Part shown: in pieces, positions 26,735 to 34,892 of the stretch | Position numbering within the stretch: position 1 is the first letter of the stretch | Layout of the letters: every line of letters starts with the position of its first letter | NCBI RefSeq assembly: GCF_000513995.1 | Contig: NZ_AZVB01000014.1 | Location: 43,501-107,500 of the forward strand | Length of the DNA stretch: 64,000 nucleotides | Reading direction: 5' to 3' | DNA from: Pseudoxanthomonas sp. J35 | GTDB lineage: Bacteria > Pseudomonadota > Gammaproteobacteria > Xanthomonadales > Xanthomonadaceae | Notes under the pieces: generated by a model | What the model was told of the DNA's origin: nothing | The model's database searches: none | What the model saw: the letters and a program-made list of their open reading frames with translations, nothing else | Made by a program: the position numbers and the translations under genes

Positions 26735-28740
26735 CACGCCTCCGCCGCGGCCACGACCGCGAGCACCGCGTCGGCCTCGACGAAATCGCCCGCGGCCGCG
26801 CGCAGCTCGGCGATGACGCCGTCGCGCGGGGCACGCACCGTCAGCTCCATCTTCATCGCCTCCATCACCAGCAGTTCGGCGCCGGCTTCCACCGCCTGGT
26901 CCTGCTGCACCTTCACCAGCACCACCCGGCCCGGCATCGGCGCCAGTACGCGGCCGTCGCCGCCGCTGCCTGCGGCATCCCGGCCACGCTCGGCCGGCAG
27001 CCAGCGCAGCGACAGGCGGCGCTGGCCGTCGTGCAGTTCCACCGTGTCCCCGTCGAAGTGGCAGCCCCACTGGCGACCCTGTCCGTCCATACGCAATTGC
27101 AGGCGGTCGCCGGCCAGGCGGGCACCGGCCACCTCGTGGCCGGTCTCGCCAGCGCGGACCTGCCAGTCGCCGCCATGGCCGGTCGCCGCCAGCTCGTGCA
27201 CTGCGCTGCCGGCCTGCAGCCGCAGGCGGCGCGGGGCGCGGCCGTGCAGGCGCCAGCCGTCGGCCAGGTGCCAGGGCGAGGTCGGGTCGCCGCTGGCGGC
27301 GGCGCGCTCGGTCTCCCGGCCCTGTTCGCGCAGGAGCAGGGCGACCGCACCGGCCGCCAGGGCTTCGCCGGGGACGGCCTGGTCGCCAGCGAGGAACTCG
27401 TCCACGTGGCGGTCCAGGTAGCCGGTGTCGATCCGGCCCTCGACCACCGCCGGATGCCGGGCCAGCGCCTCCAGGAAGGCGAGGTTGGTCTTCGGCCCGG
27501 CCACGTGGCACTGCGCCAGCGCTTCGCGCAACCGCGACAGCGCGCGCGGCCGGTCGGCGTCGTGGACGATGAGCTTGGCGATCATCGGGTCGTAGTGCAC
27601 GGTCACCGTATCGCCGGCTTCCACGCCGGCGTCCAGGCGGACCTGCGGGGAGGCTTCCGGCAGCGCCAGCGCGCGCAGGGTGCCCGAAGCCGGCAGGAAG
27701 CCGGCGTCCGGATCCTCGGCGTACAGCCGCACCTCGATCGCGTGGCCATTGCGCGGGATCCCGTCCTGCTCCAGCGGCAGGGGCTCGCCGGCGGCCACGC
27801 GCAGCTGCCATTCGACCAGGTCCAGCCCGGTGACCATCTCGGTGACCGGGTGCTCGACCTGCAGGCGGCTGTTGATCTCCATGAAGTAGAACCCGCCGTC
27901 GCCATCGACGATGAACTCGACGGTGCCGGCGTTGACGTAGCCGATCGCGCGCGCCGCGGCGACCGCGGCCTCGCCCATGGCCGCGCGCAGCTGCGGGGTG
28001 ACAAAGGGCGAGGGCGATTCCTCCAGCACCTTCTGGTAGCGGCGCTGCGCCGAGCATTCGCGCTCGTTGAGGTGGATCACGTTGCCGTGGCTGTCGCCGA
28101 ACACCTGCACCTCGATGTGGCGCGGCGAGGTCACATAGCGTTCCAGCAGCACGCGGTCGTTGCCGAAGGCGTTACGCGCCTCGCGCTGGCAGCTCTCCAG
28201 CGCGGCCATGAAGTCGTCCAGGCGGTGGACCACGCGCATGCCCTTGCCGCCGCCGCCATGGGCGGCCTTGACCATCAGCGGGAAGCCGGTGCGCGCCGCC
28301 TCGGTGGCCAGCGTATCCGGCGCCTGGTCCTCGCCGGTGTAGCCGGGCACTACCGGCACGCCGGCGGCGGCCATCAGCTGCTTGGCCCCGGCCTTGCTGC
28401 CCAGCTTGCGCATGGCCGCGGCCGGCGGGCCGATGAACACCAGGCCCGCCGCGGCTACCGCCTCGGCGAAGCCGGCATTCTCGGAGAGGAAGCCGTAACC
28501 CGGATGGATGGCCTGGGCGCCGCTGCGCAGCGCCGCCTCGATCACCCGCTCGCCGCGCAGGTAGCTGTCGCCGGGCGCGGCGCCGCCGATGTAGTGGGCC
28601 TCGTCGGCCAGGCGCACGTGCAGGGCGCCGGCGTCGGCTTCGGAATACACGGCCACGGTGGCGATGCCCAGCCGGCGGCAGGTACGGATGACGCGGCAGG
28701 CGATCTCGCCGCGGTTTGCGATGAGGATGCGTTCGAACAT
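26734..28740 (-). CDS. liuD: methylcrotonyl-CoA carboxylase alpha (biotin) subunit
   Basis: This is a 668-residue biotin carboxylase plus carrier. The N-terminal MFERILIANRGEIACRVIRT, the ATP-grasp loop HGGGGKGMRVV (about 160), RECSAQRRYQKVLEESPS and FMEINSRLQVEHPVTEM are biotin carboxylase signatures. The biotin lysine is in EAMKM near residue 630, in a domain starting APMPGRVV. With the beta subunit at 34.9 kb it carboxylates 3-methylcrotonyl-CoA. The assignment to methylcrotonyl rather than acetyl or propionyl substrate rests on the flanking lyase and hydratase. The gap to the upstream hydratase is 8 bp. Confidence 0.93.
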   Translation of the reverse strand: MFERILIANRGEIACRVIRTCRRLGIATVAVYSEADAGALHVRLADEAHYIGGAAPGDSYLRGERVIEAALRSGAQAIHPGYGFLSENAGFAEAVAAAGLVFIGPPAAAMRKLGSKAGAKQLMAAAGVPVVPGYTGEDQAPDTLATEAARTGFPLMVKAAHGGGGKGMRVVHRLDDFMAALESCQREARNAFGNDRVLLERYVTSPRHIEVQVFGDSHGNVIHLNERECSAQRRYQKVLEESPSPFVTPQLRAAMGEAAVAAARAIGYVNAGTVEFIVDGDGGFYFMEINSRLQVEHPVTEMVTGLDLVEWQLRVAAGEPLPLEQDGIPRNGHAIEVRLYAEDPDAGFLPASGTLRALALPEASPQVRLDAGVEAGDTVTVHYDPMIAKLIVHDADRPRALSRLREALAQCHVAGPKTNLAFLEALARHPAVVEGRIDTGYLDRHVDEFLAGDQAVPGEALAAGAVALLLREQGRETERAAASGDPTSPWHLADGWRLHGRAPRRLRLQAGSAVHELAATGHGGDWQVRAGETGHEVAGARLAGDRLQLRMDGQGRQWGCHFDGDTVELHDGQRRLSLRWLPAERGRDAAGSGGDGRVLAPMPGRVVLVKVQQDQAVEAGAELLVMEAMKMELTVRAPRDGVIAELRAAAGDFVEADAVLAVVAAAEA

Positions 28741-28748
28741 GGAGTGGA

Positions 28749-29537
28749 TCAGTCCTGTGCCCAGCGCGGTTCGCGCTTGTCGAGGAAGGCGCCGAGGCCT
28801 TCCTGGCCTTCCGGCGAGACGCGCAGGCGCGCGATCAGCGCGGCGTTGGCCTCGTCGAGGGTGGCGGTGTCGCCGGCGTGGTGCGCAACGCGGCGGACCA
28901 GTTCCTTGGCGCCGGCGGCGGCGAGCGGACCGGCGCGGCACAGCAGGGCGACCTGCCTGGCCACGGCTTCGTCCAGCGCCCCAGGCTCCACGACTTCGTG
29001 CAGCAGGCCCAGGCGCTGCGCGGTCTGCGCGTCGAAGGCCTCGGCGCTGGCGAACCAGCGCCGCGCCTGGCGCGCGCCGATGGCCGCGATCACGTACGGG
29101 GAGATCACTGCCGGCAGCAGGCCGAGCCGGCTCTCGGTCAGGCCGAAGCGGGCCTGCGGGGTACCGATGGCGATGTCGCAGCAGGCCACCAGGCCGACGC
29201 CGCCGCCGAAGGCCGGGCCGTGGACGCGGGCCAGGGTGGGGCGGGGCAGCTCGTCCAGGGTGCGCATCAGCCGGGCCAGGGCGAGGGCGTCCTCGCGGTT
29301 TTCCTGTTCGCTGGCGGCGGCCATGCCGCGCATCCACTGCAGGTCGGCGCCGGCGGAGAAGGAGGCGCCTTCGCCTTCCAGCACCACCACCCGCACCGCC
29401 TGGTCGCTGGCGGCCGCTTCCAGGGCCCGGGTGAGGCTGGCGATCAGCCCGGCGTCGAACGCGTTGTGCAGGTTCGGCCGGTTCATGCGCAGGCGCAGCA
29501 CGGGCCCGGCGCGTTTGACCAGTAGCGGTTCCGCCAT
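28749..29537 (-). CDS. liuC: enoyl-CoA hydratase/isomerase, probable methylglutaconyl-CoA hydratase
   Basis: This is a 262-residue crotonase-fold protein. Motifs: NRPNLHNAFDAGLI, SFSAGADLQWMRG (oxyanion-hole and acyl-CoA pocket), HGPAFGGGVGLVACCDIAIG with the conserved Gly-rich stretch, and FGLTESRLGLLPAVISPYV with the Glu general base. By position, next to methylcrotonyl-CoA carboxylase and HMG-CoA lyase, it should hydrate 3-methylglutaconyl-CoA. It is the first gene of the four-gene minus-strand unit ending with the GGDEF-EAL gene. Its promoter shares the 136-bp gap with feoA. Confidence 0.9.
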   Translation of the reverse strand: MAEPLLVKRAGPVLRLRMNRPNLHNAFDAGLIASLTRALEAAASDQAVRVVVLEGEGASFSAGADLQWMRGMAAASEQENREDALALARLMRTLDELPRPTLARVHGPAFGGGVGLVACCDIAIGTPQARFGLTESRLGLLPAVISPYVIAAIGARQARRWFASAEAFDAQTAQRLGLLHEVVEPGALDEAVARQVALLCRAGPLAAAGAKELVRRVAHHAGDTATLDEANAALIARLRVSPEGQEGLGAFLDKREPRWAQD

Positions 29538-29646
29538 GGGGATTCCTGTCCGATTCCAGCGCCGGATGATAGCCGTGGCGCCCGTGGCGGCCATGACGCA
29601 GCGCGGCGCGGGGAGCGGCCACGGCGCGTGGTCGGTGCTAGAATTG

Positions 29647-29657
29647 AGAACAGTTCT
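29647..29657. promoter_or_regulatory. dyad operator candidate upstream of feoA
   Basis: AGAACAGTTCT is an 11-bp perfect dyad 17 bp before the feoA GTG, flanked by AATTG and TGATA. It fits a repressor site in position, but it does not resemble the classical Fur box closely, so the binding protein is uncertain. Confidence 0.4.
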
Positions 29658-29673
29658 TGATACCGGATCCATC

Positions 29674-29925
29674 GTGACGCTGTCCGAGCTGCCGCCACGC
29701 ACCCCTGTCATCGTCGAGTCCGTGGAGGACCGCCAGCCCAACGATCCCGTCGCACGACGCCTGCGCGAGCTCGGCTTCGTCGCCGGCGAGCCGGTCCAGG
29801 TCGTGGCCCGCGGCCCGTTCGGCGCCGAGCCGCTGCTGGTGCAGGTCGGCAACACCCGCTTCGCGCTGCGCCGGATCGAGGCGGCGCGGGTGCGCGTGGT
29901 CCCCGCGACCGGGGAGGCGGCATGA
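29674..29925 (+). CDS. feoA: ferrous iron transport protein A
   Basis: This is an 83-residue SH3-like protein. Start is GTG 29674 (VTLSELPPRTP). The conserved LRELGFVAGEPVQVVARGPFG and LLVQVGNTRFALRR match FeoA. It interacts with FeoB at the inner membrane and supports Fe(II) uptake. Its stop overlaps the feoB start by 4 bp (ATGA). There is only weak ribosome-site homology before the GTG. Confidence 0.93.
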   Translation: MTLSELPPRTPVIVESVEDRQPNDPVARRLRELGFVAGEPVQVVARGPFGAEPLLVQVGNTRFALRRIEAARVRVVPATGEAA

Positions 29926-31781
29926 GCGCCCAGGCCGAAACGCTGCGCCTGGCCCTGCTGGGCAACCCGAACTGCGGCAAGACCGCGCTGTTCAACCAGC
30001 TCACCGGCAGCCGGCAGAAGGTCGCCAACTACGCCGGCGTCACCGTCGAGCGCAAGGAAGGCCGCCTGGTCTCGCCGTCCGGCCGCAGCTACGCGGTGCT
30101 GGACCTGCCCGGGGCCTACAGCCTCAACCCGGCCAGCCTGGACGAGGCGATCACCCGCGACCTGTGCCGCGGCTTCTACCCGGGCGAGGCGGCCCCGGAC
30201 GTGCTGGTCTGCGTGGTCGACGCCACCAACCTGCGCCTGCACCTGCGCTTCGTGCTCGAGGTGCGGCAGATGGGCAAGCCGATGATCGTCGCCCTGAACA
30301 TGAGCGACGCGGCGGCCCGCCGCGGCATCGTGATCGACCGCGCCGGTCTGGAGCGCGAACTGGGCGTGCCGGTGGTGGAGACCGTGGCGGTGCGCCGCAA
30401 CGGCGCCCGCGCCCTGCTGGAGCTGATCGACCGGGTGGCGGCCAATCCGCATCCGCCGGCCGTGCAGCTGCCCGCCGATGCCGACCTGCATGCCGAAACC
30501 CGCCGCCTGCTGGCCGCCACCGTGTCCATGCCGGCGCGCACCGCCAGGATCGACGACGCGCTGGACCGCTGGTTGCTGCATCCGTTCTTCGGCCTGCTGA
30601 CCCTGGCCGTGGTGATGTTCCTGATCTTCCAGGCGGTGTACGCCTGGGCCACGCCGGTGATGGACCTGATCGACGCCGGCACCGCCGCGCTTGGCGAATG
30701 GGTCGGCAGCCGCATGGCCGAAGGTCCGCTGGCCAGCCTGCTGGTCGACGGCATCATCGCCGGCCTCGGCGGGGTGATCGTGTTCCTGCCGCAGATCCTG
30801 GTGCTGTTCGCCTTCATCCTGGCGCTGGAGGAATCCGGCTACCTGCCGCGCGCGGCGTTCCTGCTGGACCGGATGATGGCCGGCGCCGGCCTGTCCGGGC
30901 GCTCGTTCATCCCGCTGCTGTCGTCCTTCGCCTGCGCGATCCCCGGGATCATGGCCACGCGCAGCATCCAGGACCCGCGCGACCGCCTGGCCACGATCCT
31001 GGTGGCGCCGTTGATGACCTGCTCGGCGCGGCTGCCGGTGTACGCGCTGCTGATCGGCGCCTTCATCCCCTCGCGCGAGGTCTGGGGCGGGTTCAACCTG
31101 CAGGGCCTGGTGCTGTTCGGCCTGTACATGGCCGGCATCCTCAGTGCGCTGGCGGTGTCGTGGGTGATGAAGAAGTGGCGCCGCGACAAGGGCGAGCATC
31201 CGCTGATGCTGGAACTGCCCTCGTACCGCCTGCCGAACCCGCGCGACCTGCTGATCGGCCTGTGGGAACGCGCGCTGATCTTCCTCAAGCGCGTCGGCGG
31301 CATCATCTTCGCCCTGACCGTGCTGCTGTGGGTGCTGCTGACCTTCCCGGCGCCGCCGCCGGACGCGACCCTGCCGGCGATCGACTACAGCCTGGCCGGC
31401 CGCATCGGCCATGCGCTGACCGCGGTGTTCGCGCCGCTGGGCTTCAACTGGCAGATCTGCATCGCGCTGATCCCCGGCCTGGCCGCGCGCGAAGTGGCGG
31501 TGTCCTCGCTGGCCACCGTATACGCCCTGTCGGCCGCCGACGACGAGGCCGCCGCGCAGGCGCTGAGCCCGGTGATCTCCGACGGCTGGTCGCTGGCCAC
31601 CGGCCTGGCCCTGCTCGTCTGGTTCATCTACGCGCCGCAGTGCATCGCCACCTGGGCGGCGATCAAGCGCGAGACCGGCTCGTGGAAGACCATGGCGGTC
31701 GCGGCCGGCTACCTGTTCGCGCTGGCCTACCTGGCCTCGATGCTGACCTACCAGGTCGCCGTGCGCCTGGGGGCGGGTTGA
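29922..31781 (+). CDS. feoB: ferrous iron transporter FeoB
   Basis: This 619-residue membrane GTPase imports Fe(II). The N-terminal G domain has G1 GNPNCGKT (about 15), G3 DLPGAYSLNP with the PG pair and G4 NMSD. The C-terminal part has about eight membrane segments, including FGLLTLAVVMFLIFQAVYAW, with gate motifs such as LLSSFACAIPGIMATRSI. It is shorter than E. coli FeoB (773) and lacks a long C-terminal extension. It is translationally coupled to feoA, and the small membrane gene follows 7 bp later. Confidence 0.96.
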   Translation: MSAQAETLRLALLGNPNCGKTALFNQLTGSRQKVANYAGVTVERKEGRLVSPSGRSYAVLDLPGAYSLNPASLDEAITRDLCRGFYPGEAAPDVLVCVVDATNLRLHLRFVLEVRQMGKPMIVALNMSDAAARRGIVIDRAGLERELGVPVVETVAVRRNGARALLELIDRVAANPHPPAVQLPADADLHAETRRLLAATVSMPARTARIDDALDRWLLHPFFGLLTLAVVMFLIFQAVYAWATPVMDLIDAGTAALGEWVGSRMAEGPLASLLVDGIIAGLGGVIVFLPQILVLFAFILALEESGYLPRAAFLLDRMMAGAGLSGRSFIPLLSSFACAIPGIMATRSIQDPRDRLATILVAPLMTCSARLPVYALLIGAFIPSREVWGGFNLQGLVLFGLYMAGILSALAVSWVMKKWRRDKGEHPLMLELPSYRLPNPRDLLIGLWERALIFLKRVGGIIFALTVLLWVLLTFPAPPPDATLPAIDYSLAGRIGHALTAVFAPLGFNWQICIALIPGLAAREVAVSSLATVYALSAADDEAAAQALSPVISDGWSLATGLALLVWFIYAPQCIATWAAIKRETGSWKTMAVAAGYLFALAYLASMLTYQVAVRLGAG

Positions 31782-31788
31782 GGCCGCC

Positions 31789-32061
31789 ATGACCCTCGAC
31801 CTGCCCATCGCCCTGCAGTACGTGATCGTCGCGGCGGTGGTGCTGGTGGCGCTGTGGATCTTCGTCAAGAAGCAGCTGCCCGGGCCGCTGCGCAAGGCAC
31901 GCATCGCCTTGGCCACGCCGCTGGTGCGCGACGGCCGTCCGGCGTGGATGCGCGCGCTGGCGCGGCGCATCGCGCCCCCCTCGAAGGGCGGGGCCGGCGG
32001 TTCCGCCTGCGGCGGCTGCGACAACAGCAGCCAGTGCGGGCCGGAGCCGAAGAAGCACTAG
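31789..32061 (+). CDS. small Cys-rich membrane protein after feoB (DUF6587-like)
   Basis: This is a 90-residue protein with one N-terminal membrane segment (YVIVAAVVLVALWIFV, about 11-26), a basic stretch and a C-terminal cysteine cluster CGGCDNSSQC. The architecture parallels the FeoB-associated Cys-rich proteins found after feoB in other phyla and takes the usual place of FeoC. It could hold iron or a cluster at the membrane or regulate FeoB. DUF6587 is my recollection of the family name. It is surely cotranscribed with feoAB. Confidence 0.75.
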   Translation: MTLDLPIALQYVIVAAVVLVALWIFVKKQLPGPLRKARIALATPLVRDGRPAWMRALARRIAPPSKGGAGGSACGGCDNSSQCGPEPKKH

Positions 32062-32113
32062 GCGCCTGGGCTTGACCGGCGGCGGCAGGACGATGCGCCG
32101 CGTGGCCGCACCG

Positions 32114-32137
32114 GCAGCGGGCCAGGGCCCGCGCTAC
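32114..32137. repeat. variant GTAG REP overlapping the GH8 stop codon
   Basis: AGCGGGCCAGGGCCCGCGCTAC is a variant of the REP units elsewhere (GTAG on the minus strand). The TAG within its GTAG end is the stop codon of the minus-strand GH8 gene (32134-32136). Confidence 0.55.
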
Positions 32138-33459
32138 AGGGAGGTGTCCTTCGGCAGCCAGGCGCGGAAGTCGCCGCTGCAGTGGAGCAGGGCCATCAGG
32201 TAGAGCATGCCGTCGTAGTACCGGTGCTGGCCGCTGGGAATCGGCCGCTCCCACAGCGCCCGCACGAAATCCAGCCGCTGCGGATGCCGGGAGGCCAGCG
32301 CGGCGACCGCATTGGTCGCCACCAGGCCGGTGGTCTGGCCGCCCCCGAGCGGCTTGCCGTCCAGCGTGTACAGGCTCTGGTACGCGTCCAGGCCCTGCGT
32401 GGCGAAGAACCCGTGCAGACGCGTGCCCAGCTCCACCTGGCGCGGATCGGCGGCCCACCACGACCAGTCGACCGACCAGTTCATCGCGCTGCGCCAGGCG
32501 TCGTAGCGGAAGTCCGCCGATTCGGGTCGCCACGACGCCGCCCAGGGCGTGCCGTCGAAGTTGCCGTAGTCCGGGGTCAGCCCGGTCTGCGGGTGCGCCG
32601 CTTTCGCGAAGTAATCGCGGCTGGTCTGCGCGGCCTCCTGCCAGAAGCCGCGGTCGCCCTCCGGGCCCAGCCGCGCCCAGACCTCGTAGAACGCCGGCAG
32701 GTGGTACGACGCGTCGGTATGCGCGGCGTTGCGCATGTCCGGGGTGAAGCGGACCATCTTCGCGTCGTGGTCGAACAGGTTGGTCGCGGTCATCTCCCCG
32801 TGCCGGGTGGCGCCGGTGATCTCCTGCCGGTGCAGCACGTCGGTCAGCAGGCGCCGGGCCTGGGCGGCGTAGTCGTAGCGGCCCTCGCCATTGCCCCAGC
32901 GCTCGGCGGCGAAGAGCAGGGCGGTGATGAAGTACTCCTCGCCGTCCGGTGCGGGCATCTCATCGTTGGGCTCGCCGCCGGTGGTCACCGACCAGGCGAA
33001 GTAGCCGTGCGACGGGTGCGCCGGATCGTCCCGGTACATGTGGGTCAGGGCCCAGTTCCAGATCGCGTCGAACTCGCGCTTCCGGTCCAGCTGGACCGCG
33101 ATCATCATCCCGTAGGACATGCCTTCGGAGCGCACGTCGTCGCTGTTGACGTCATGGATGTAGGCCAGCGGGCCGTGCTCGTTGCGGCCGGTCTCGTAGT
33201 AGACCGCCTGCTCCTTCGCATCGCCATGGAACAGCTGCTCGAACGCGGCCTGGATCTTCGCCTCGGTCTCCGCACGCGGATAGCCGGCCTCGGCGAACAG
33301 GTCCGGATAACGGCCGCTGGCGACCGCGCCGACGGGGGCGGAGGCGGGCGACGCGGCAGGTTCCGGCGCCGCGGCGGAGGCGGGCGCCTCGGCCGGGCGG
33401 CAGGCAGTGGCCAGCACCAGCAGTGCGGCGACGAAGACGGGCAGGCGGAAGGCGGTCAT
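32134..33459 (-). CDS. glycoside hydrolase family 8 lipoprotein
   Basis: This is a 441-residue secreted enzyme. The signal peptide ends LLVLATAC, a plausible lipobox, followed by an Ala/Pro-rich linker (about 20-50). GH8 features: SEGMSYGMMIAVQLD with the catalytic Glu (about 110), DGEEYFITALLFAAERWG, and RYDAWRSAMNWSVDW, near the position of the catalytic Asp in reducing-end xylose-releasing exo-oligoxylanases. It may release xylose from xylo-oligosaccharides at the cell surface or in the periplasm; endoglucanase activity is the alternative. It is a single gene on the minus strand. Confidence 0.88.
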   Translation of the reverse strand: MTAFRLPVFVAALLVLATACRPAEAPASAAAPEPAASPASAPVGAVASGRYPDLFAEAGYPRAETEAKIQAAFEQLFHGDAKEQAVYYETGRNEHGPLAYIHDVNSDDVRSEGMSYGMMIAVQLDRKREFDAIWNWALTHMYRDDPAHPSHGYFAWSVTTGGEPNDEMPAPDGEEYFITALLFAAERWGNGEGRYDYAAQARRLLTDVLHRQEITGATRHGEMTATNLFDHDAKMVRFTPDMRNAAHTDASYHLPAFYEVWARLGPEGDRGFWQEAAQTSRDYFAKAAHPQTGLTPDYGNFDGTPWAASWRPESADFRYDAWRSAMNWSVDWSWWAADPRQVELGTRLHGFFATQGLDAYQSLYTLDGKPLGGGQTTGLVATNAVAALASRHPQRLDFVRALWERPIPSGQHRYYDGMLYLMALLHCSGDFRAWLPKDTSL

Positions 33460-33533
33460 GCGGTTCCCGGGTGCGTACCAAGGACGCCGACGCTAGCAGA
33501 GCCGCGCGCACCGTGCCCACCGGCACGGTCGGG

Positions 33534-33984
33534 TCAGCCGTCCGGGATCTCAGGCTCGACCAGGTCGGCCAGCTGGCGCAGCGATTCCTGCCAGCCCAGG
33601 TAGCACATCGATTCGGGGATCGCCTCGGGGATGCCTTCCCGGGCGATGCGCAGGTCGGTGCCGCCCGGTACCGCGGCCAGCTGCACGGTGACGTGCATCT
33701 CGCCGGGCAGGCCGGGATCGTCGAAGCGGTCGACGTAGCGGATCGTGCGGTTTTTCGACCAGTTCGAGGTACTCGCCGCCGAAGGAGTGGCCGTGGCCGG
33801 TGCCGAAATTGGTGAACGCCATGCGGAAGCGGCCGCCGACGCGCGCGTCGTACTCGTCGACGCGGGCGGCGAAGCCGCAGGGCGGCAACCACTTGGCCAT
33901 CGCCGCCGGGTCGAGGAAGGCGCGATAGACGCGCTCGGGCGGACAACGCAGGACGCGGTGCAGGCGGACGGTGCCGGTAGGCAT
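33534..33984 (-). pseudogene. SRPBCC (AHSA1-like) protein, frameshifted
   Basis: From ATG 33984 the frame reads MPTGTVRLHRVLRCPPERVYRAFLDP ... FGGEYLELVE, a typical AHSA1/START-like start. It then breaks at an A5 run (T5 at 33751-33755 on the + strand). Dropping one A gives VENRTIRYVDRF, then LPGEMHVTVQL, and continues in the other frame to the stop at 33534. So about 149 codons would be restored by one base. Either the gene is newly broken or the base is an assembly error. Intact relatives bind small hydrophobic ligands; function is not assigned. Confidence 0.8.
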
Positions 33985-34058
33985 GGCAGTTTCCTCGAAG
34001 TTGGACGCATGCAGGCGACGCGCGAGCCGCTTGCGGATCGACATCGAGGTCGCGCGGC

Positions 34059-34835
34059 TCAGCGCATGCCCTTGTGCTGGCCGCCGTCGATCGGCACGCA
34101 GGCACCGGTCACCCACTGTGCGCGCGGCGAGGCGAGGAACACCGCCACGTCGGCCACTTCCTGCACCGTGCCCATCCGCCCCCAGGGGATGGTGGAGCGC
34201 ACCGCCTCGTAGCGCGCCGGATCCTGGCGGTGCACCTGTGCCCACAGGCCGCCTTCGAACTCGATCGAGCCGGGGGCGATGGCGTTGGCGCGGATTCCAT
34301 CGGGCGCGTGGAAGATCGACAGCTTCTTGGCATAGGCGATCAGCGCGGCCTTGGCCGAGGCGTAGCCGAAGTCCGGCCCGGGACTGGCTTCCAGGCCCGA
34401 GATCGAGGCCACCAGCACGATGCTGCCTCCGCCGGCCGCCTTCATCCACGGGATCACCTGCTCGCAGGCGCGCGCGGCAGCCAGCACGTCCAGCCGCAGG
34501 CTGGCTTCGAAGTCGGCCACCGATGGCCCCAGCGCCAGCGCCGAGGCGTTGTGGACAAGTACGTCGACGCCGCCGAAGGCCTGGCGCACGGCATCGAGGA
34601 AATCGGCCAGGGCCGCCGGATCGCCCAGGTCGCAGGGGCGCGCCAGCACGCGGTGGCCGTGGTCGTGCAACGCGGCTTCGGTATCGTCGAGCGCGTTGCG
34701 GCCGCGTGGATCGGCCGCGCGCGAGCACACCGCCACATCCGCGCCCTCGGCCGCCAGTCCCAGCGAGATCGCCCGGCCGATGCCGCGGCTGCCGCCGAGC
34801 ACCACGCAACGCTTGCCTTGCAGTTGCAGGTCCAT
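34059..34835 (-). CDS. short-chain dehydrogenase/reductase
   Basis: This is a 258-residue SDR. Start at ATG 34835 follows a strong GGGGAGGA. The cofactor loop is VLGGSRGIGRAI (about 11), HNASALALG is the NNAG-like motif, VASISG holds the catalytic Ser, and YASAKAAL the catalytic Tyr and Lys. The C-terminus IDGGQHKGMR is typical. The substrate is unknown; its place directly downstream of the carboxylase beta gene (57 bp) suggests an acyl-CoA or branched-chain intermediate, and citronellol/leucine clusters often contain such an SDR. Confidence 0.88.
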   Translation of the reverse strand: MDLQLQGKRCVVLGGSRGIGRAISLGLAAEGADVAVCSRAADPRGRNALDDTEAALHDHGHRVLARPCDLGDPAALADFLDAVRQAFGGVDVLVHNASALALGPSVADFEASLRLDVLAAARACEQVIPWMKAAGGGSIVLVASISGLEASPGPDFGYASAKAALIAYAKKLSIFHAPDGIRANAIAPGSIEFEGGLWAQVHRQDPARYEAVRSTIPWGRMGTVQEVADVAVFLASPRAQWVTGACVPIDGGQHKGMR

Positions 34836-34892
34836 CGCTTCCTCCCCGTGCCGCGGCCGCATCCGGCGGGCGTGCCGGACACGGGTCTGCGG

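Noticed and set aside
27031..29925. A 964-codon + strand frame ending at the feoA stop
   Set aside because: Only the last 83 codons are feoA; the rest is antisense to the carboxylase and hydratase genes.
33751..33755. Programmed ribosomal frameshift at the A5 run
   Set aside because: It lacks the heptamer, downstream structure and family precedent; a base error or simple mutation is simpler.
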